34,502 nt of DNA. It comes from a bacterium. GTDB lineage: Bacteria > Ratteibacteria > UBA8468 > B48-G9 > JAFGKM01. Every line of letters starts with the position of its first letter. Position 1 is the first letter of the stretch. Location of the stretch: the NCBI GenBank assembly GCA_035370465.1, contig DAOOVW010000008.1, positions 10,982 to 45,483 of the forward strand. Direction: 5' to 3'. Positions 25,069 through 33,378 of this stretch are shown piece by piece. The position numbers and the translations under genes were made by a program. The notes under the pieces were generated by a model. It worked only from the letters and a program-made list of their open reading frames with translations, had not been told where the DNA came from and did no database searches.

Positions 25069-25781
25069 AACCAATTTATAAAAGAATTTTAGTTAAACTT
25101 TCTGGGGAAGCACTTTTAGGTAAAAAGAAATCTGGAATAAGTTCAGATGCACTAGTTTCAATATCAGATGAAATTAAAGAAGTTAAAAATATGGGATGTG
25201 AAATTGGTGTTGTAGTTGGAGGAGGAAATATTTATAGAGGCAGTCAACGAGATAAAGAAGTAATAGAGCCAGTTACTGCTGATTATATGGGTATGCTTGC
25301 CACAGTTATAAATGGACTTGCTCTTCAAAATTGTTTAGAAAATAAAGAAGGATTGGAGACAAGAGTTTTAAGTGCTTTTGAAATGAGGGAATTCTGTGAA
25401 CCATATATAAGAAGAAGAGCAATAAGACATCTTGAAAAAGGAAGAATAGTAATTTTTGTAGGGGGGACTGGAAATCCTTATTTTACAACTGATACTTCTG
25501 CTGCCCTTAAAGCAATTGAAATAAAAGCAGATGTCATATTGAAAGCAACAAAAGTTGATGGTGTTTATACTTCTGACCCTCTTAAAGAACCTTCTGCTAA
25601 AAAATTTGATAAATTAACTTATATGGACATATTACAAAATCAACTTAAAATTATGGATAGTACTGCTATTTCTTTATGCATGGAAAATCATATACCCATT
25701 GTTGTGTTTAATCTTTTCAAAAAGGGTAATTTAAAAAGGGTTGTTTGTGGACAGGGAAAAAGAACAATTATAACTGATTAA
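25065..25781 (+). CDS. pyrH: UMP kinase
   Basis: Phosphorylates UMP to UDP. The 238-residue form starting MKPIYKRILVKLSGEALLG matches the amino acid kinase family, with VVVGGGNIYRG, an FVGGTGNPYFTTDTSAA strand and a KATKVDGVYTSDP loop. I reject an ATG at 25017: it would add 16 atypical residues, while ATG 25065 overlaps the metG stop (ATGA) behind a GGAAG ribosome site. A 225-base gap with repeats separates it from frr. Confidence 0.96.
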   Translation: MKPIYKRILVKLSGEALLGKKKSGISSDALVSISDEIKEVKNMGCEIGVVVGGGNIYRGSQRDKEVIEPVTADYMGMLATVINGLALQNCLENKEGLETRVLSAFEMREFCEPYIRRRAIRHLEKGRIVIFVGGTGNPYFTTDTSAALKAIEIKADVILKATKVDGVYTSDPLKEPSAKKFDKLTYMDILQNQLKIMDSTAISLCMENHIPIVVFNLFKKGNLKRVVCGQGKRTIITD

Positions 25782-25886
25782 GTTAAAACATAAAGTAAAA
25801 TCCCAAATATTTCCCCCTTTTATAAAGGGGAAAGGAATAATTAGAGACACAAAAGCCCAGAGGAAGAAAAAATAAAATGAACAATA

Positions 25887-25948
25887 CCCCCCTCACCCCT
25901 TCCCTCTCCCCTGAGGGGAGAGGCTCGCCCGAGGAGCCAGGAGTGAGG
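25887..25948. repeat. GC-rich palindromic intergenic repeat, copy B
   Basis: CCCCCTCACCCC leads into a CTCTCCCC-TGA-GGGGAGAG palindrome, then GCTCGCCCGAGGAGCC and GTGAGG. It shares core and flanks with copies at 17732 and 31893. A smaller TTTCCCCC/GGGGAAA palindrome with TTTATAAA-like centre lies just upstream (25810-25832). The gap 25782-26006 contains no gene, only these repeats and the frr ribosome site. Confidence 0.8.
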
Positions 25949-26006
25949 AGTAATAAGTAGATAACAAAAATTTTGGCAGTACCCCCCATAAATAAGGAGG
26001 TATTTG

Positions 26007-26564
26007 ATGAAAAATCAGATTGTAAAAGAAGTTGATAGTAAAATGAAAGAAGTTGTAAATTTCTTTACAAAAGAAATAGGACTTTTAAGAGTTGGAAGGG
26101 CTTCTGTTTCTTTATTGGAAGGAATTATTGTAGAGTATTATGGTTCTAAAATGCCAATAAATCAGTTATCAACAATAACAATTCCTCAACCACAACTCCT
26201 TATAATTCAACCATGGGATAAAAACATAGTTGGTGATATGGTAAAAGCAATTCAGTCAAGTAATATTGGACTTAATCCAATATCTGATGGTAATGTCATA
26301 AGGGTCCCTGTACCTCCTTTAAGTGAAGAAAGCAGAAAAGAAATTGTTAAAAACCTTTATAAAATGGCTGAAGAGGCAAAAGTAGAAATAAGAGAAATTA
26401 GAAGACAGGCAAACATTCAGTTAAAAGAAAAACAAAAAAACGGTGAAATTTCAGAAGATGATATGTATAATGGTTTTGATGAAATTCAAAAAATGACAGA
26501 TAAATATATTGAAGAGATTGATAAAAAAACAAAAGATAAAGAAAAAGAAATAATGGAATTATGA
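26007..26564 (+). CDS. frr: Ribosome recycling factor
   Basis: The 185-residue protein splits post-termination ribosomes together with EF-G. It has the RRF layout: an LLRVGRASVSLLEGI helix, a YYGSKMPINQLSTI hairpin, PWDKN, an IRVPVPPLSEESRKE segment and a long charged C-terminal helix. AAGGAGG lies six bases before ATG 26007, which I prefer to TTG 26004. Its stop overlaps the cmk start (ATGA-type). Confidence 0.97.
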   Translation: MKNQIVKEVDSKMKEVVNFFTKEIGLLRVGRASVSLLEGIIVEYYGSKMPINQLSTITIPQPQLLIIQPWDKNIVGDMVKAIQSSNIGLNPISDGNVIRVPVPPLSEESRKEIVKNLYKMAEEAKVEIREIRRQANIQLKEKQKNGEISEDDMYNGFDEIQKMTDKYIEEIDKKTKDKEKEIMEL

Positions 26565-27235
26565 AAAATATTGTAATAGCAATAGATGGTCCAGCAGGAG
26601 CAGGAAAAAGTACAGTTGCAAAATTAGTTGCAAGGAAACTTGGTTTTCTTTATATAGATACAGGAGCAATGTATAGATGCCTGACATTAAAAGCAATGGA
26701 AAACAATATAAACTGGAATGATAAAGAGAAACTCATAGAAATGGCAAAAAATACAAATATTGAATTTATTTCTAATGACAATTACAAAGTTATAATGGAT
26801 GGTAGAGATGTAAGTGAAGCAATAAGAGATGAAGAAGTAAGTAAAAACACAAAACATATTGCATCTATTTTAGAAATAAGAGAAATTTTATGGGAAAAAC
26901 AGAGAAATTATAGAGAAAAATTTAACATTGTCATGGAAGGAAGAGACATAGGAAGTAAGGTTTTTCCAGATGCACAGATAAAAATTTATTTAGACGCCTC
27001 AATTGATGAAAGAGCAAAAAGAAGGTATTTACAACTTAAACAAATGGGAATTGAGGAAGAAATAGAAAAAATAAAAAAAGATGTTGAACAAAGAGATGAA
27101 GTAGATAGAAAAAGGGAAATAGCCCCTCTTATGAAAGTTCCTGAGGCAATTTATATTGATACAACAGGTCTTACAATCCAGCAGGTAGTTGATACAATAT
27201 GTGACCTTGTTCAGCCGTTATACTTGGGAAGATAA
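26561..27235 (+). CDS. cmk: Cytidylate kinase
   Basis: Makes CDP/dCDP from CMP/dCMP. The P-loop GPAGAGKS lies at residues 10-17, followed by LGFLYIDTGAMYR, a VMEGRDIGSKVFPDA strand and a lid region rich in arginine and lysine. The 224-residue length is normal. It closes the pyrimidine/translation run and overlaps the convergent FucI-like gene by 18 bases at the 3' end. Confidence 0.96.
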   Translation: MKNIVIAIDGPAGAGKSTVAKLVARKLGFLYIDTGAMYRCLTLKAMENNINWNDKEKLIEMAKNTNIEFISNDNYKVIMDGRDVSEAIRDEEVSKNTKHIASILEIREILWEKQRNYREKFNIVMEGRDIGSKVFPDAQIKIYLDASIDERAKRRYLQLKQMGIEEEIEKIKKDVEQRDEVDRKREIAPLMKVPEAIYIDTTGLTIQQVVDTICDLVQPLYLGR

Positions 27236-28927
27236 TTTTAATTTTGTATTATTTTCTCCACCATTTATAAGATAAAGCAAAGGCAAAGGTCTGTCCACTC
27301 CTTCAATAAACTCTGGTCTTGCTTGCCATGGACACACAGAAAGAACATTTGTAAAATCCATCCAATATTCTAATCTTGAAACTTTTAAATCCCATATCAT
27401 ATGAAAATGATTTGCTGGTGCATATTGTTTGTATTCAAGCATTGAAGCATACTTTGGGACAACAAATGTATGTGGCCAAGTATAATTGGATGTTTTACAA
27501 ACTTCTTCTGCAAGTTTTTCAGGTAATTGTCCTGTTTCTGCCTCATCCCATATAAGAGAAAATATATTGTTAATTGATGAATAAGCAAGTCGCCCGGCAA
27601 TTCCTTTTATACCACCAGGGGAAACAAATTTTACTGAATTTCCACCACCAGGGAAAGAAAATTCCTCAGCAATAGGAAAAGTAATTCTTTTCATAATTTC
27701 TTCCATTTTCTCACCTTGTTTTCCTGCCCAGTTAAATGAAGCACTTCCTGAATTAGTCCCATCAACAAAGCCCTTTTTGAACCACATTTCATCTGTCTTT
27801 ATATTTATACCAATTTTTTCTGCAAGTTGTTTTATTTCCCATGGTTCCCAGACTTTTCTGAAATCCATAAATAAAGGCGGCTCTCCTCCTGTTAAATAAG
27901 TAAAAAATAACATCGTAAGTAATCCCTGAACATCTGCTTCCGTTGCATAAGGAATTACTCTTTTCTTCCCTGTATGGTCAAATGTTGAATTAAAAAGTGC
28001 CTCCATAACATCTGCAACAGGAAGAGGAATACCTCTTAAATCAGAACCCCATTCAAGTTGACTCATAAAACCGCCTCCAACAGCATTTAAGTCCTTCATT
28101 ATATCTCTTACAATCAAATACATTGCAAGTGATTGATTGAACTTTTCGCTATCTTCTTGGTTTCTTATTTCAATTCCTCCTGAATATTTTTCTAGCCAGT
28201 TTCTTAATTCAGTTAGTTCATTTTTGTCATACACCTTTTTTGAAAGCATATCTGAAAGTAATTTCATATCAAGACGGGTAATTTCTATCCCAAATATTTT
28301 TCTTGTAGGAATAATATGAGCAAGTGCTGTCTCCATTCCCATAGAATCATGCCCAAATATAACAACTCTTCTGCCTTTTAGTGCTTTATATGTAATTGCT
28401 CCATAACACCAATCAACTAAATCTTGTATTGTTTTATCACTTATTATCGGTTCTAAACCAGTATCTGACCAATTTCCAATATTTATATGCATAAGTTTAC
28501 CATATTGGGCAACTGCTCCATTACATGCCTGAACATAAACAACACCTGGTTTTGGTCCACTATTTCCACATGTCAAATTTATTGGTGTATCCTGAGGAAA
28601 TTGCTGTAAAAATGATATAAGCGTAAGTTGAGGAAATGCCCATGTATCGGGAACTCCAATAAAAATATCTACTTTTTCTTCTTTAAATTGTTTTGCCACA
28701 ATATCACCTTGTTTCTCTCCATCAATTAAAACATCACTATAAACAACTTTTACATCTTCTCCAAAAAATTTTATTCTATCAGCAATAATATCAGCAGTCA
28801 TTTTAATTATATTTTTTACTCTCTGTCTTGATTGTTCATCAATTCTTGGGTCAGATGGAGCAAAAACACCTATGACAGGTGTTTGACAAGAATTTTTTAC
28901 TTCCCCTACTTTAATTGCCTTTCCCAT
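27218..28927 (-). CDS. L-fucose/L-arabinose isomerase-like protein
   Basis: A 569-residue protein with the fucose-isomerase fold: an N-terminal GVFAPSDPRID region, a middle ALKGRRVVIFGHDSMGME segment, and a C-terminal metal site. Likely Mn2+ ligands are Glu330 (YATEADVQG), Asp355 (LFMDFRKVW) and His507 (ANHFHM), spaced much as in E. coli FucI (337, 361, 528). It should interconvert an aldose and a ketose, but divergence from true FucI leaves the sugar open. GGGAGGG precedes the ATG. It is the last gene of the minus-strand sugar cluster and has its own promoter candidate (28976-29004). Confidence 0.8.
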   Translation of the reverse strand: MGKAIKVGEVKNSCQTPVIGVFAPSDPRIDEQSRQRVKNIIKMTADIIADRIKFFGEDVKVVYSDVLIDGEKQGDIVAKQFKEEKVDIFIGVPDTWAFPQLTLISFLQQFPQDTPINLTCGNSGPKPGVVYVQACNGAVAQYGKLMHINIGNWSDTGLEPIISDKTIQDLVDWCYGAITYKALKGRRVVIFGHDSMGMETALAHIIPTRKIFGIEITRLDMKLLSDMLSKKVYDKNELTELRNWLEKYSGGIEIRNQEDSEKFNQSLAMYLIVRDIMKDLNAVGGGFMSQLEWGSDLRGIPLPVADVMEALFNSTFDHTGKKRVIPYATEADVQGLLTMLFFTYLTGGEPPLFMDFRKVWEPWEIKQLAEKIGINIKTDEMWFKKGFVDGTNSGSASFNWAGKQGEKMEEIMKRITFPIAEEFSFPGGGNSVKFVSPGGIKGIAGRLAYSSINNIFSLIWDEAETGQLPEKLAEEVCKTSNYTWPHTFVVPKYASMLEYKQYAPANHFHMIWDLKVSRLEYWMDFTNVLSVCPWQARPEFIEGVDRPLPLLYLINGGENNTKLKLSSQV

Positions 28928-28975
28928 ATTTTCCCTCCCGATTTTTTATATTTTTATAAAACTTTACTTATTTCA

Positions 28976-29004
28976 AATTTACAATATTCTTTTTTCCCTG
29001 TCAA
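28976..29004 (-). promoter_or_regulatory. Promoter candidate of the FucI-like gene, with a shared 17-base element
   Basis: On the minus strand TTGACA (28999-29004), 17 bases, TAAATT (28976-28981). The 17 bases AAAAATTGACAGGGAAA are identical to a stretch at 34437-34453, which has a TAAATT at the same distance. The predicted start leaves a leader of about 40 bases. Confidence 0.6.
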
Positions 29005-29158
29005 TTTTTTTGGCAGGTTGTAAATCTTTATTTATTAGCAATTTAGTAAACTTTAAAGGAAGAGTAATAGAAGCAGCATAAAAACAGCCCCTATATTTTC
29101 CCAATTCTAAATTCTGCCACTCATAAGGTGCTCCTTTATTTCTCTTTTCCTTCGTTAT
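28979..29158 (-). pseudogene. Possible gene remnant (open frame without a start)
   Basis: Between the FucI-like and ceramidase-like genes a 59-codon frame runs from just after the upstream stop to TAA. Its amino acid make-up looks protein-like (YEWQNLELGKYRGCFYAAS) but it has no start codon. An ATG with a good AAGGAG site (29124) lies in another frame and stops after five codons. A frameshifted or truncated gene is possible, as is chance. I do not recognise a family. Confidence 0.25.
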
Positions 29159-30474
29159 TTAACACGATTAAAAAGTTCTTGATATGTTTTATATATAATT
29201 TCTTCTGCATTTTCATCTGGTAAAGCAAATTCTTTTTGTACATTCATTATACCGGATTCATTGTCTCTTTTATGCTCATGAGATGGCATTAGGTAAGAAA
29301 GTTCATCATTACAAAGAGAATTCACCCATGTGTACTTAAAAGGACTTGCTTTTCGCAGGTTCATCGCAATCTCGTGGAATACTTCACCACATAGTCCTAA
29401 TATTACAAGTTCTCCCAGACATATAATTTGTAGTTCCGAAAACACTCCTTTTTCATCCTGTTTTCCACCAGCAACTCTTCGTCCTTGAAGATATGCCTGA
29501 TGTCGTAAAGTTAAAGTTTTTTGTAAGGGGAAATACACCTTCTTGCTTGCAGAAATAACAGGTGTAGGTTCAAAAGGTTTTAATTTTTCCCATATCTCTT
29601 TTGCTTTTTCATAAAGTTTCTGACCAGCAACTGGAACAAATTTCTCCGCTTCTGCGGCCGGTACATCATGTTCAAAAAATGCTGCTGGATGAACATTACC
29701 TTCTGGTCCTGCCATTAAAGAAAAAACAAATTTATTGCCTATTTCTTTTTCAAGTTTTTCTGCTGCCCATCCAAAATAATCACTATTGAGAGTAGTGCTT
29801 CCCATAGAAAGTGCATTATGACATCCAAAATTTCCCAACCCACAAATAGGTCTTCCTTCTGTATCTTCAAATAATACAAGTCGCAATGAGTCATCATAAG
29901 GTGATATAGATTCAATCTCTTCTTCTTTCACATGCTCTATGGAATATGCATGAGTTAAACTTGCAACACTTCCATCTTTCATCCTGATTCTTGGAGTTCC
30001 AATACCAGGAACAGAGATTTCACCTATTCTTCCTTTTGCAGTTCTTCGCCGACTATCTGCAAGAAATACAGAACTGGCAGCATATCGGTAAAGCATATCT
30101 AAATATGCCTGTGTTTCATTACTTAGTTTATCATATCTTATTAAAACACCACCAGTATCGTACGGGTCATCATAATCAATCACTTTTGCTGAGGAGTGAG
30201 TATGAGTGGCACATACCATAATATTTTCTTGTGGTATATCTGTCCACTTACTTGCAAGTTCTCTAATACCTCTTGTAATATTCGGAAAAAATTCACTTAT
30301 ATCTAAAAGCACTATTGCTACCTTATTTTCCCCATCATCAAAAACAGTTGCTCTTGCACATAGTTCTCCTATTACATCAGTAGCCAGTCCTTTGGGCCCA
30401 ATTCGTCTTGCCTGGTCAAGAGGTGGCATAATACTATATTTTGCTGCTCCAACTTTAATTTTCTCCCTGCTCAT
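29155..30474 (-). CDS. Neutral/alkaline ceramidase-like protein (paralogue 1)
   Basis: A 439-residue protein of the neutral ceramidase N-terminal-domain superfamily. HTHSS (91-95) supplies a zinc ligand pair and His219 (GNFGCHN) fits the next ligand. Where ceramidases have a GDxSP-type loop with the serine nucleophile, it reads GNVHP (259-263), so the classical serine is missing. It has no signal peptide, unlike secreted ceramidases, and sits among sugar-metabolism genes, so a carbohydrate or amide hydrolase role is more likely than ceramide cleavage. An AGGAAA site precedes the ATG. The distance to the DegT-type gene upstream is 70 bases. Confidence 0.75.
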   Translation of the reverse strand: MSREKIKVGAAKYSIMPPLDQARRIGPKGLATDVIGELCARATVFDDGENKVAIVLLDISEFFPNITRGIRELASKWTDIPQENIMVCATHTHSSAKVIDYDDPYDTGGVLIRYDKLSNETQAYLDMLYRYAASSVFLADSRRRTAKGRIGEISVPGIGTPRIRMKDGSVASLTHAYSIEHVKEEEIESISPYDDSLRLVLFEDTEGRPICGLGNFGCHNALSMGSTTLNSDYFGWAAEKLEKEIGNKFVFSLMAGPEGNVHPAAFFEHDVPAAEAEKFVPVAGQKLYEKAKEIWEKLKPFEPTPVISASKKVYFPLQKTLTLRHQAYLQGRRVAGGKQDEKGVFSELQIICLGELVILGLCGEVFHEIAMNLRKASPFKYTWVNSLCNDELSYLMPSHEHKRDNESGIMNVQKEFALPDENAEEIIYKTYQELFNRVK

Positions 30475-30477
30475 ATT

Positions 30478-30498
30478 TTTTCCTATTTATAAGGAAAA
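30478..30498. promoter_or_regulatory. Inverted repeat in front of ceramidase-like paralogue 1
   Basis: Perfect 7-bp arms TTTTCCT (30478-30484) and AGGAAAA (30492-30498) flank a 7-base centre. On the minus strand this overlaps a TATAAA -10-like sequence and the ribosome site, so it could be an operator or an RNA hairpin masking translation. A partial third arm (TTTTTCCTAT) lies near 30510-30520. Confidence 0.35.
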
Positions 30499-30544
30499 CA
30501 ATTTTTTTCTTTTTCCTATGTAAATACCGAAAAACAAAAAATAA

Positions 30545-31834
30545 TTAACTTTTTTTAACTTCTTGAACCATAGAAACCCATTTTTCTACACCTTTTTCTT
30601 TTATATCATCAAAAACCTTTTTAATTGCAAGTCCAACAAGTTCAGCAGTTTTTTCATTATTGGGTTGTCTTAAAGGATATGTCATACCAAAATGTCTTCT
30701 ACAATGCTTTTGTGCTTCTTGATATTCTTCTGGATTATAAGAAACATTTCTGCTGTGGGGACAAATCCATGGGCATCCTTTTCCATATGCATTTTTTGCT
30801 TGAAATACAGTCATTTCAGGAAGTATAAAACTCTGCCATATTCCGACTGGAACTCCTTCCTGTCTTATTGCTTCCATAATTGAATCCCTTAAAATTACTT
30901 CATCACCTGAAAAATCAAGTTTTTCTGGTTCAATTCTTAATGTATAGTTATACCATATATGCTCGCATCCCTCTGGAGTATAAGGTATTTTTAATCCTTT
31001 AATATCTTTTATAATATCTGTCAGAACAGAAGCATTTTTTTTCTGGGTTTCTAAATATCCATCAAGTTTTGTAAGTTGCGCCCTTCCAAAAGCAGCAGTC
31101 AGGTCATTATTTCTATACATCCAGCCAAGAGCATATGCATGATAGTCCCTACTTTCTGATGGTCTTCTTGTTTCTCCAAATGACCATAACATTTTTGCTT
31201 TTTCATATATTTCCTCATTATCGGTCACAAACATACCACCTTCTCCTGAACATAAACATTTATTTTGATTGAAACTGAAAGCACCACAATCCCCAATTGT
31301 CCCCACTTTTTTGCCCTTATATTTTGCCCCATGTGACTGACAGGCATCTTCAATAACTTTTAAATTATATTTCTTTGCTATTTCCATAACCTTATCCATC
31401 TCAACAGAAAGTCCATGAAGATGAACTACAATAATACCTTTTGTTTTTTCTGTTATCTTTTCTTCAATTTTATCAACATCCATATTCATCGTTTCATAGT
31501 CAATATCAACAAAAACAGGAATACAATTATGATGAAGAATACAGGTGGCAGAAGAAGACCATGTATAAGATGGAACAATTATTTCATCTCCAACTCCTAA
31601 ACCACAACCTGCTATGGACATATGTAATGCCGCTGTTCCACTATTTGTGGTTATTGCATATTTGTTCCCATTCCAGGCAGCAAATTCTTTTTCTAATTCA
31701 ACACAATTTGGTCCATAAGCATGATTTGTTCCTTCTAATGAATTTAAAACATATTTTCTATCTATTTCATCTATTGGTGGCCAGTCCTTTATTTCTTTTA
31801 CTGTTTTCTCTCCTCCAAAAATAGCAATTTTCAT
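30545..31834 (-). CDS. DegT/DnrJ/EryC1/StrS-family aminotransferase
   Basis: A 429-residue PLP-dependent enzyme of the sugar aminotransferase family. TNSGTAALH (63-71) binds PLP phosphate, EDACQSHGA (162-170) holds the PLP-contacting Asp, and Lys192 in SFNQNKCLCSGEGG is the Schiff-base lysine. It would transaminate a keto-sugar or act as a related dehydratase. I start at ATG 31834 (MKIAIFGGEK) because AAGGAGG lies just upstream; an ATG at 31870 would include that site inside the coding region. A GC-rich repeat lies between it and the upstream gene. Confidence 0.88.
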   Translation of the reverse strand: MKIAIFGGEKTVKEIKDWPPIDEIDRKYVLNSLEGTNHAYGPNCVELEKEFAAWNGNKYAITTNSGTAALHMSIAGCGLGVGDEIIVPSYTWSSSATCILHHNCIPVFVDIDYETMNMDVDKIEEKITEKTKGIIVVHLHGLSVEMDKVMEIAKKYNLKVIEDACQSHGAKYKGKKVGTIGDCGAFSFNQNKCLCSGEGGMFVTDNEEIYEKAKMLWSFGETRRPSESRDYHAYALGWMYRNNDLTAAFGRAQLTKLDGYLETQKKNASVLTDIIKDIKGLKIPYTPEGCEHIWYNYTLRIEPEKLDFSGDEVILRDSIMEAIRQEGVPVGIWQSFILPEMTVFQAKNAYGKGCPWICPHSRNVSYNPEEYQEAQKHCRRHFGMTYPLRQPNNEKTAELVGLAIKKVFDDIKEKGVEKWVSMVQEVKKS

Positions 31835-31892
31835 TTTTCTTCCTCCTTTTGTAAATGGAAGTTTTACCAAAATTTTTGTTATCTGTTAATTT

Positions 31893-31942
31893 CCCCCTCA
31901 CTCTCGCCCTCTCCCCATAGGGGAGAGGGTATGGGTAAGGGG
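31893..31942. repeat. GC-rich palindromic intergenic repeat, copy C
   Basis: CCCCCTCAC leads into a CCCTCTCCCC-ATA-GGGGAGAGGG palindrome, with ATGGGTAAGGGG on the far side. It is the shortest and most symmetric of the three copies and lies inside the minus-strand sugar cluster between two genes. In RNA it would form a stable 10-bp hairpin that could affect operon expression. Confidence 0.82.
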
Positions 31943-31962
31943 CGATTTCATCTTTTTTTCAT

Positions 31963-33369
31963 CTATTTTTTGACACTACCAAAAAGGTTATTTATTTCTT
32001 TTAATGTCTCTTCAACAATTACCTGCCCTCCCTCTGGTCCAACTAAATTGTCTACAATTTCTGCACCATAACTTCTCCCTTTTACTGCTCTTTCTGTTGG
32101 TAAGTAAGTACCTCCACCATTTGATAGTTGAATAAGAAACGTTTGAATTGATTTACTCCTTGCTTTTATCCTTATACCATAATCAAGAAAAAGTTCAAAC
32201 CTATTTGTTGCAAAAGCAATATCTCCAAGACGAATTACATGTAATTCCATAGGTAAATATGGGTTCTCCTTTTGCTTATTATATCTCTCAATTACTTCTT
32301 TATTTCTACTTAAATGTCTAAATGTATTTGGCGTTTCTTTTTCTCTCTGTAATTTCTCAATCTCTTGTTTTGCTTGTTTTACTTCTTCTTCTGTCACCAT
32401 CCTCATAGGTAAATTTATTGTTTTAACTATGTGTTTAAATTCTACCTTATCTTTTATATCTTCCTTTGTGTATGGTAAAGCATCATCAACTGCATTTGCT
32501 ATTCGTCTCCCTATCTCTTTCCTTGCTGACATCCTTATATCTTCTTCTTTCTCCTTAAATCCCCTTAATTCCAACATCCTACCTTCTTCTTTCTTACCAA
32601 TAAGTAAGTGTGGTGATTGGTCTCCTGCTGGTGAACATTGTGGAAGTATAAATATATCTTTTGAATACCTTTTGTAAATCTCTTCTCTTGTATCCTGCCA
32701 GAAATCTGCTGATAAGAAAAGAGCATTTTCTGTTTCCTGTGATGGACAGGCAATATTTATTATCATACCTGTTAATTTCTTGTTCTTATCCCAGGTAAAA
32801 AGTAAATTTACACTATGGTCTTCATATCCTTCTATATGACTGAAATTTAGGTCATCAGTATTGCCATACATCTTTGATGAACCGTCAAAATAGGTAGCTC
32901 TTCTATTATGACCAACTACTGCATGCCCAAGTCCATAAGATATCATCCCTTCTTTTCTGTTCTGCCATGACTTTATAATACAATCACCCGCTTTTTTCAC
33001 AAAAAACTTTGTGTATTCAGAAGGACTCATTACTCCTTTTTCTGATGTCTCATATAGCCCTTCTTTCATTGTAGGTCCTGTATGAGTATGAGTTGCTCCA
33101 AAAGATATTTTCTGAACATCAATCTCTGACATTTTACCCTTGACATATTCTCTTACTTCATTACATACCTCTTCGTAAATATAAACAAGGTCTGCTGATA
33201 AAAGAATTGCCTGCTCCCCTTTTTCTGATTCAATCGCTAAAGATGTTGCCGTTACAGGGTCATTTACATATTTTGAAACCCTTGCATAATGCTGACCATG
33301 TAAAAGAACTGGCCTATCTGGTGTTATATCTTCTTTTGCCCATCCAATTAAAATTTTCTCTCTTTCCAT
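31963..33369 (-). CDS. Neutral/alkaline ceramidase-like protein (paralogue 2)
   Basis: A 468-residue relative of paralogue 1 with GWAKEDITP at the start, HTHTG (94-98), GHNRR (153-157) and a GDQSP loop (249-253) that fits the ceramidase nucleophile region. The second zinc histidine appears to be replaced: the aligned strand reads NIACPSQ with Pro209. No signal peptide is present. AAGGAG precedes the ATG. It starts nine bases after the TIM-barrel isomerase stop, so the two are surely co-transcribed. Ceramide is an unlikely substrate for a cytoplasmic bacterial protein in this context; a deacylase or glycan-derivative hydrolase is possible. Confidence 0.78.
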   Translation of the reverse strand: MEREKILIGWAKEDITPDRPVLLHGQHYARVSKYVNDPVTATSLAIESEKGEQAILLSADLVYIYEEVCNEVREYVKGKMSEIDVQKISFGATHTHTGPTMKEGLYETSEKGVMSPSEYTKFFVKKAGDCIIKSWQNRKEGMISYGLGHAVVGHNRRATYFDGSSKMYGNTDDLNFSHIEGYEDHSVNLLFTWDKNKKLTGMIINIACPSQETENALFLSADFWQDTREEIYKRYSKDIFILPQCSPAGDQSPHLLIGKKEEGRMLELRGFKEKEEDIRMSARKEIGRRIANAVDDALPYTKEDIKDKVEFKHIVKTINLPMRMVTEEEVKQAKQEIEKLQREKETPNTFRHLSRNKEVIERYNKQKENPYLPMELHVIRLGDIAFATNRFELFLDYGIRIKARSKSIQTFLIQLSNGGGTYLPTERAVKGRSYGAEIVDNLVGPEGGQVIVEETLKEINNLFGSVKK

Positions 33370-33378
33370 TTTTTCTCC

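Noticed and set aside
25783..25989. 68-residue minus-strand frame between pyrH and frr
   Set aside because: It is built from the palindromic repeats (PLPSGEREGVRG-type and PLYKRGK-type translations), a well-known source of false genes; no ribosome site.
31441..31824. 127-residue plus-strand frame over the aminotransferase gene
   Set aside because: Antisense shadow of a well-supported PLP enzyme; low-complexity hydrophobic translation and no ribosome site.
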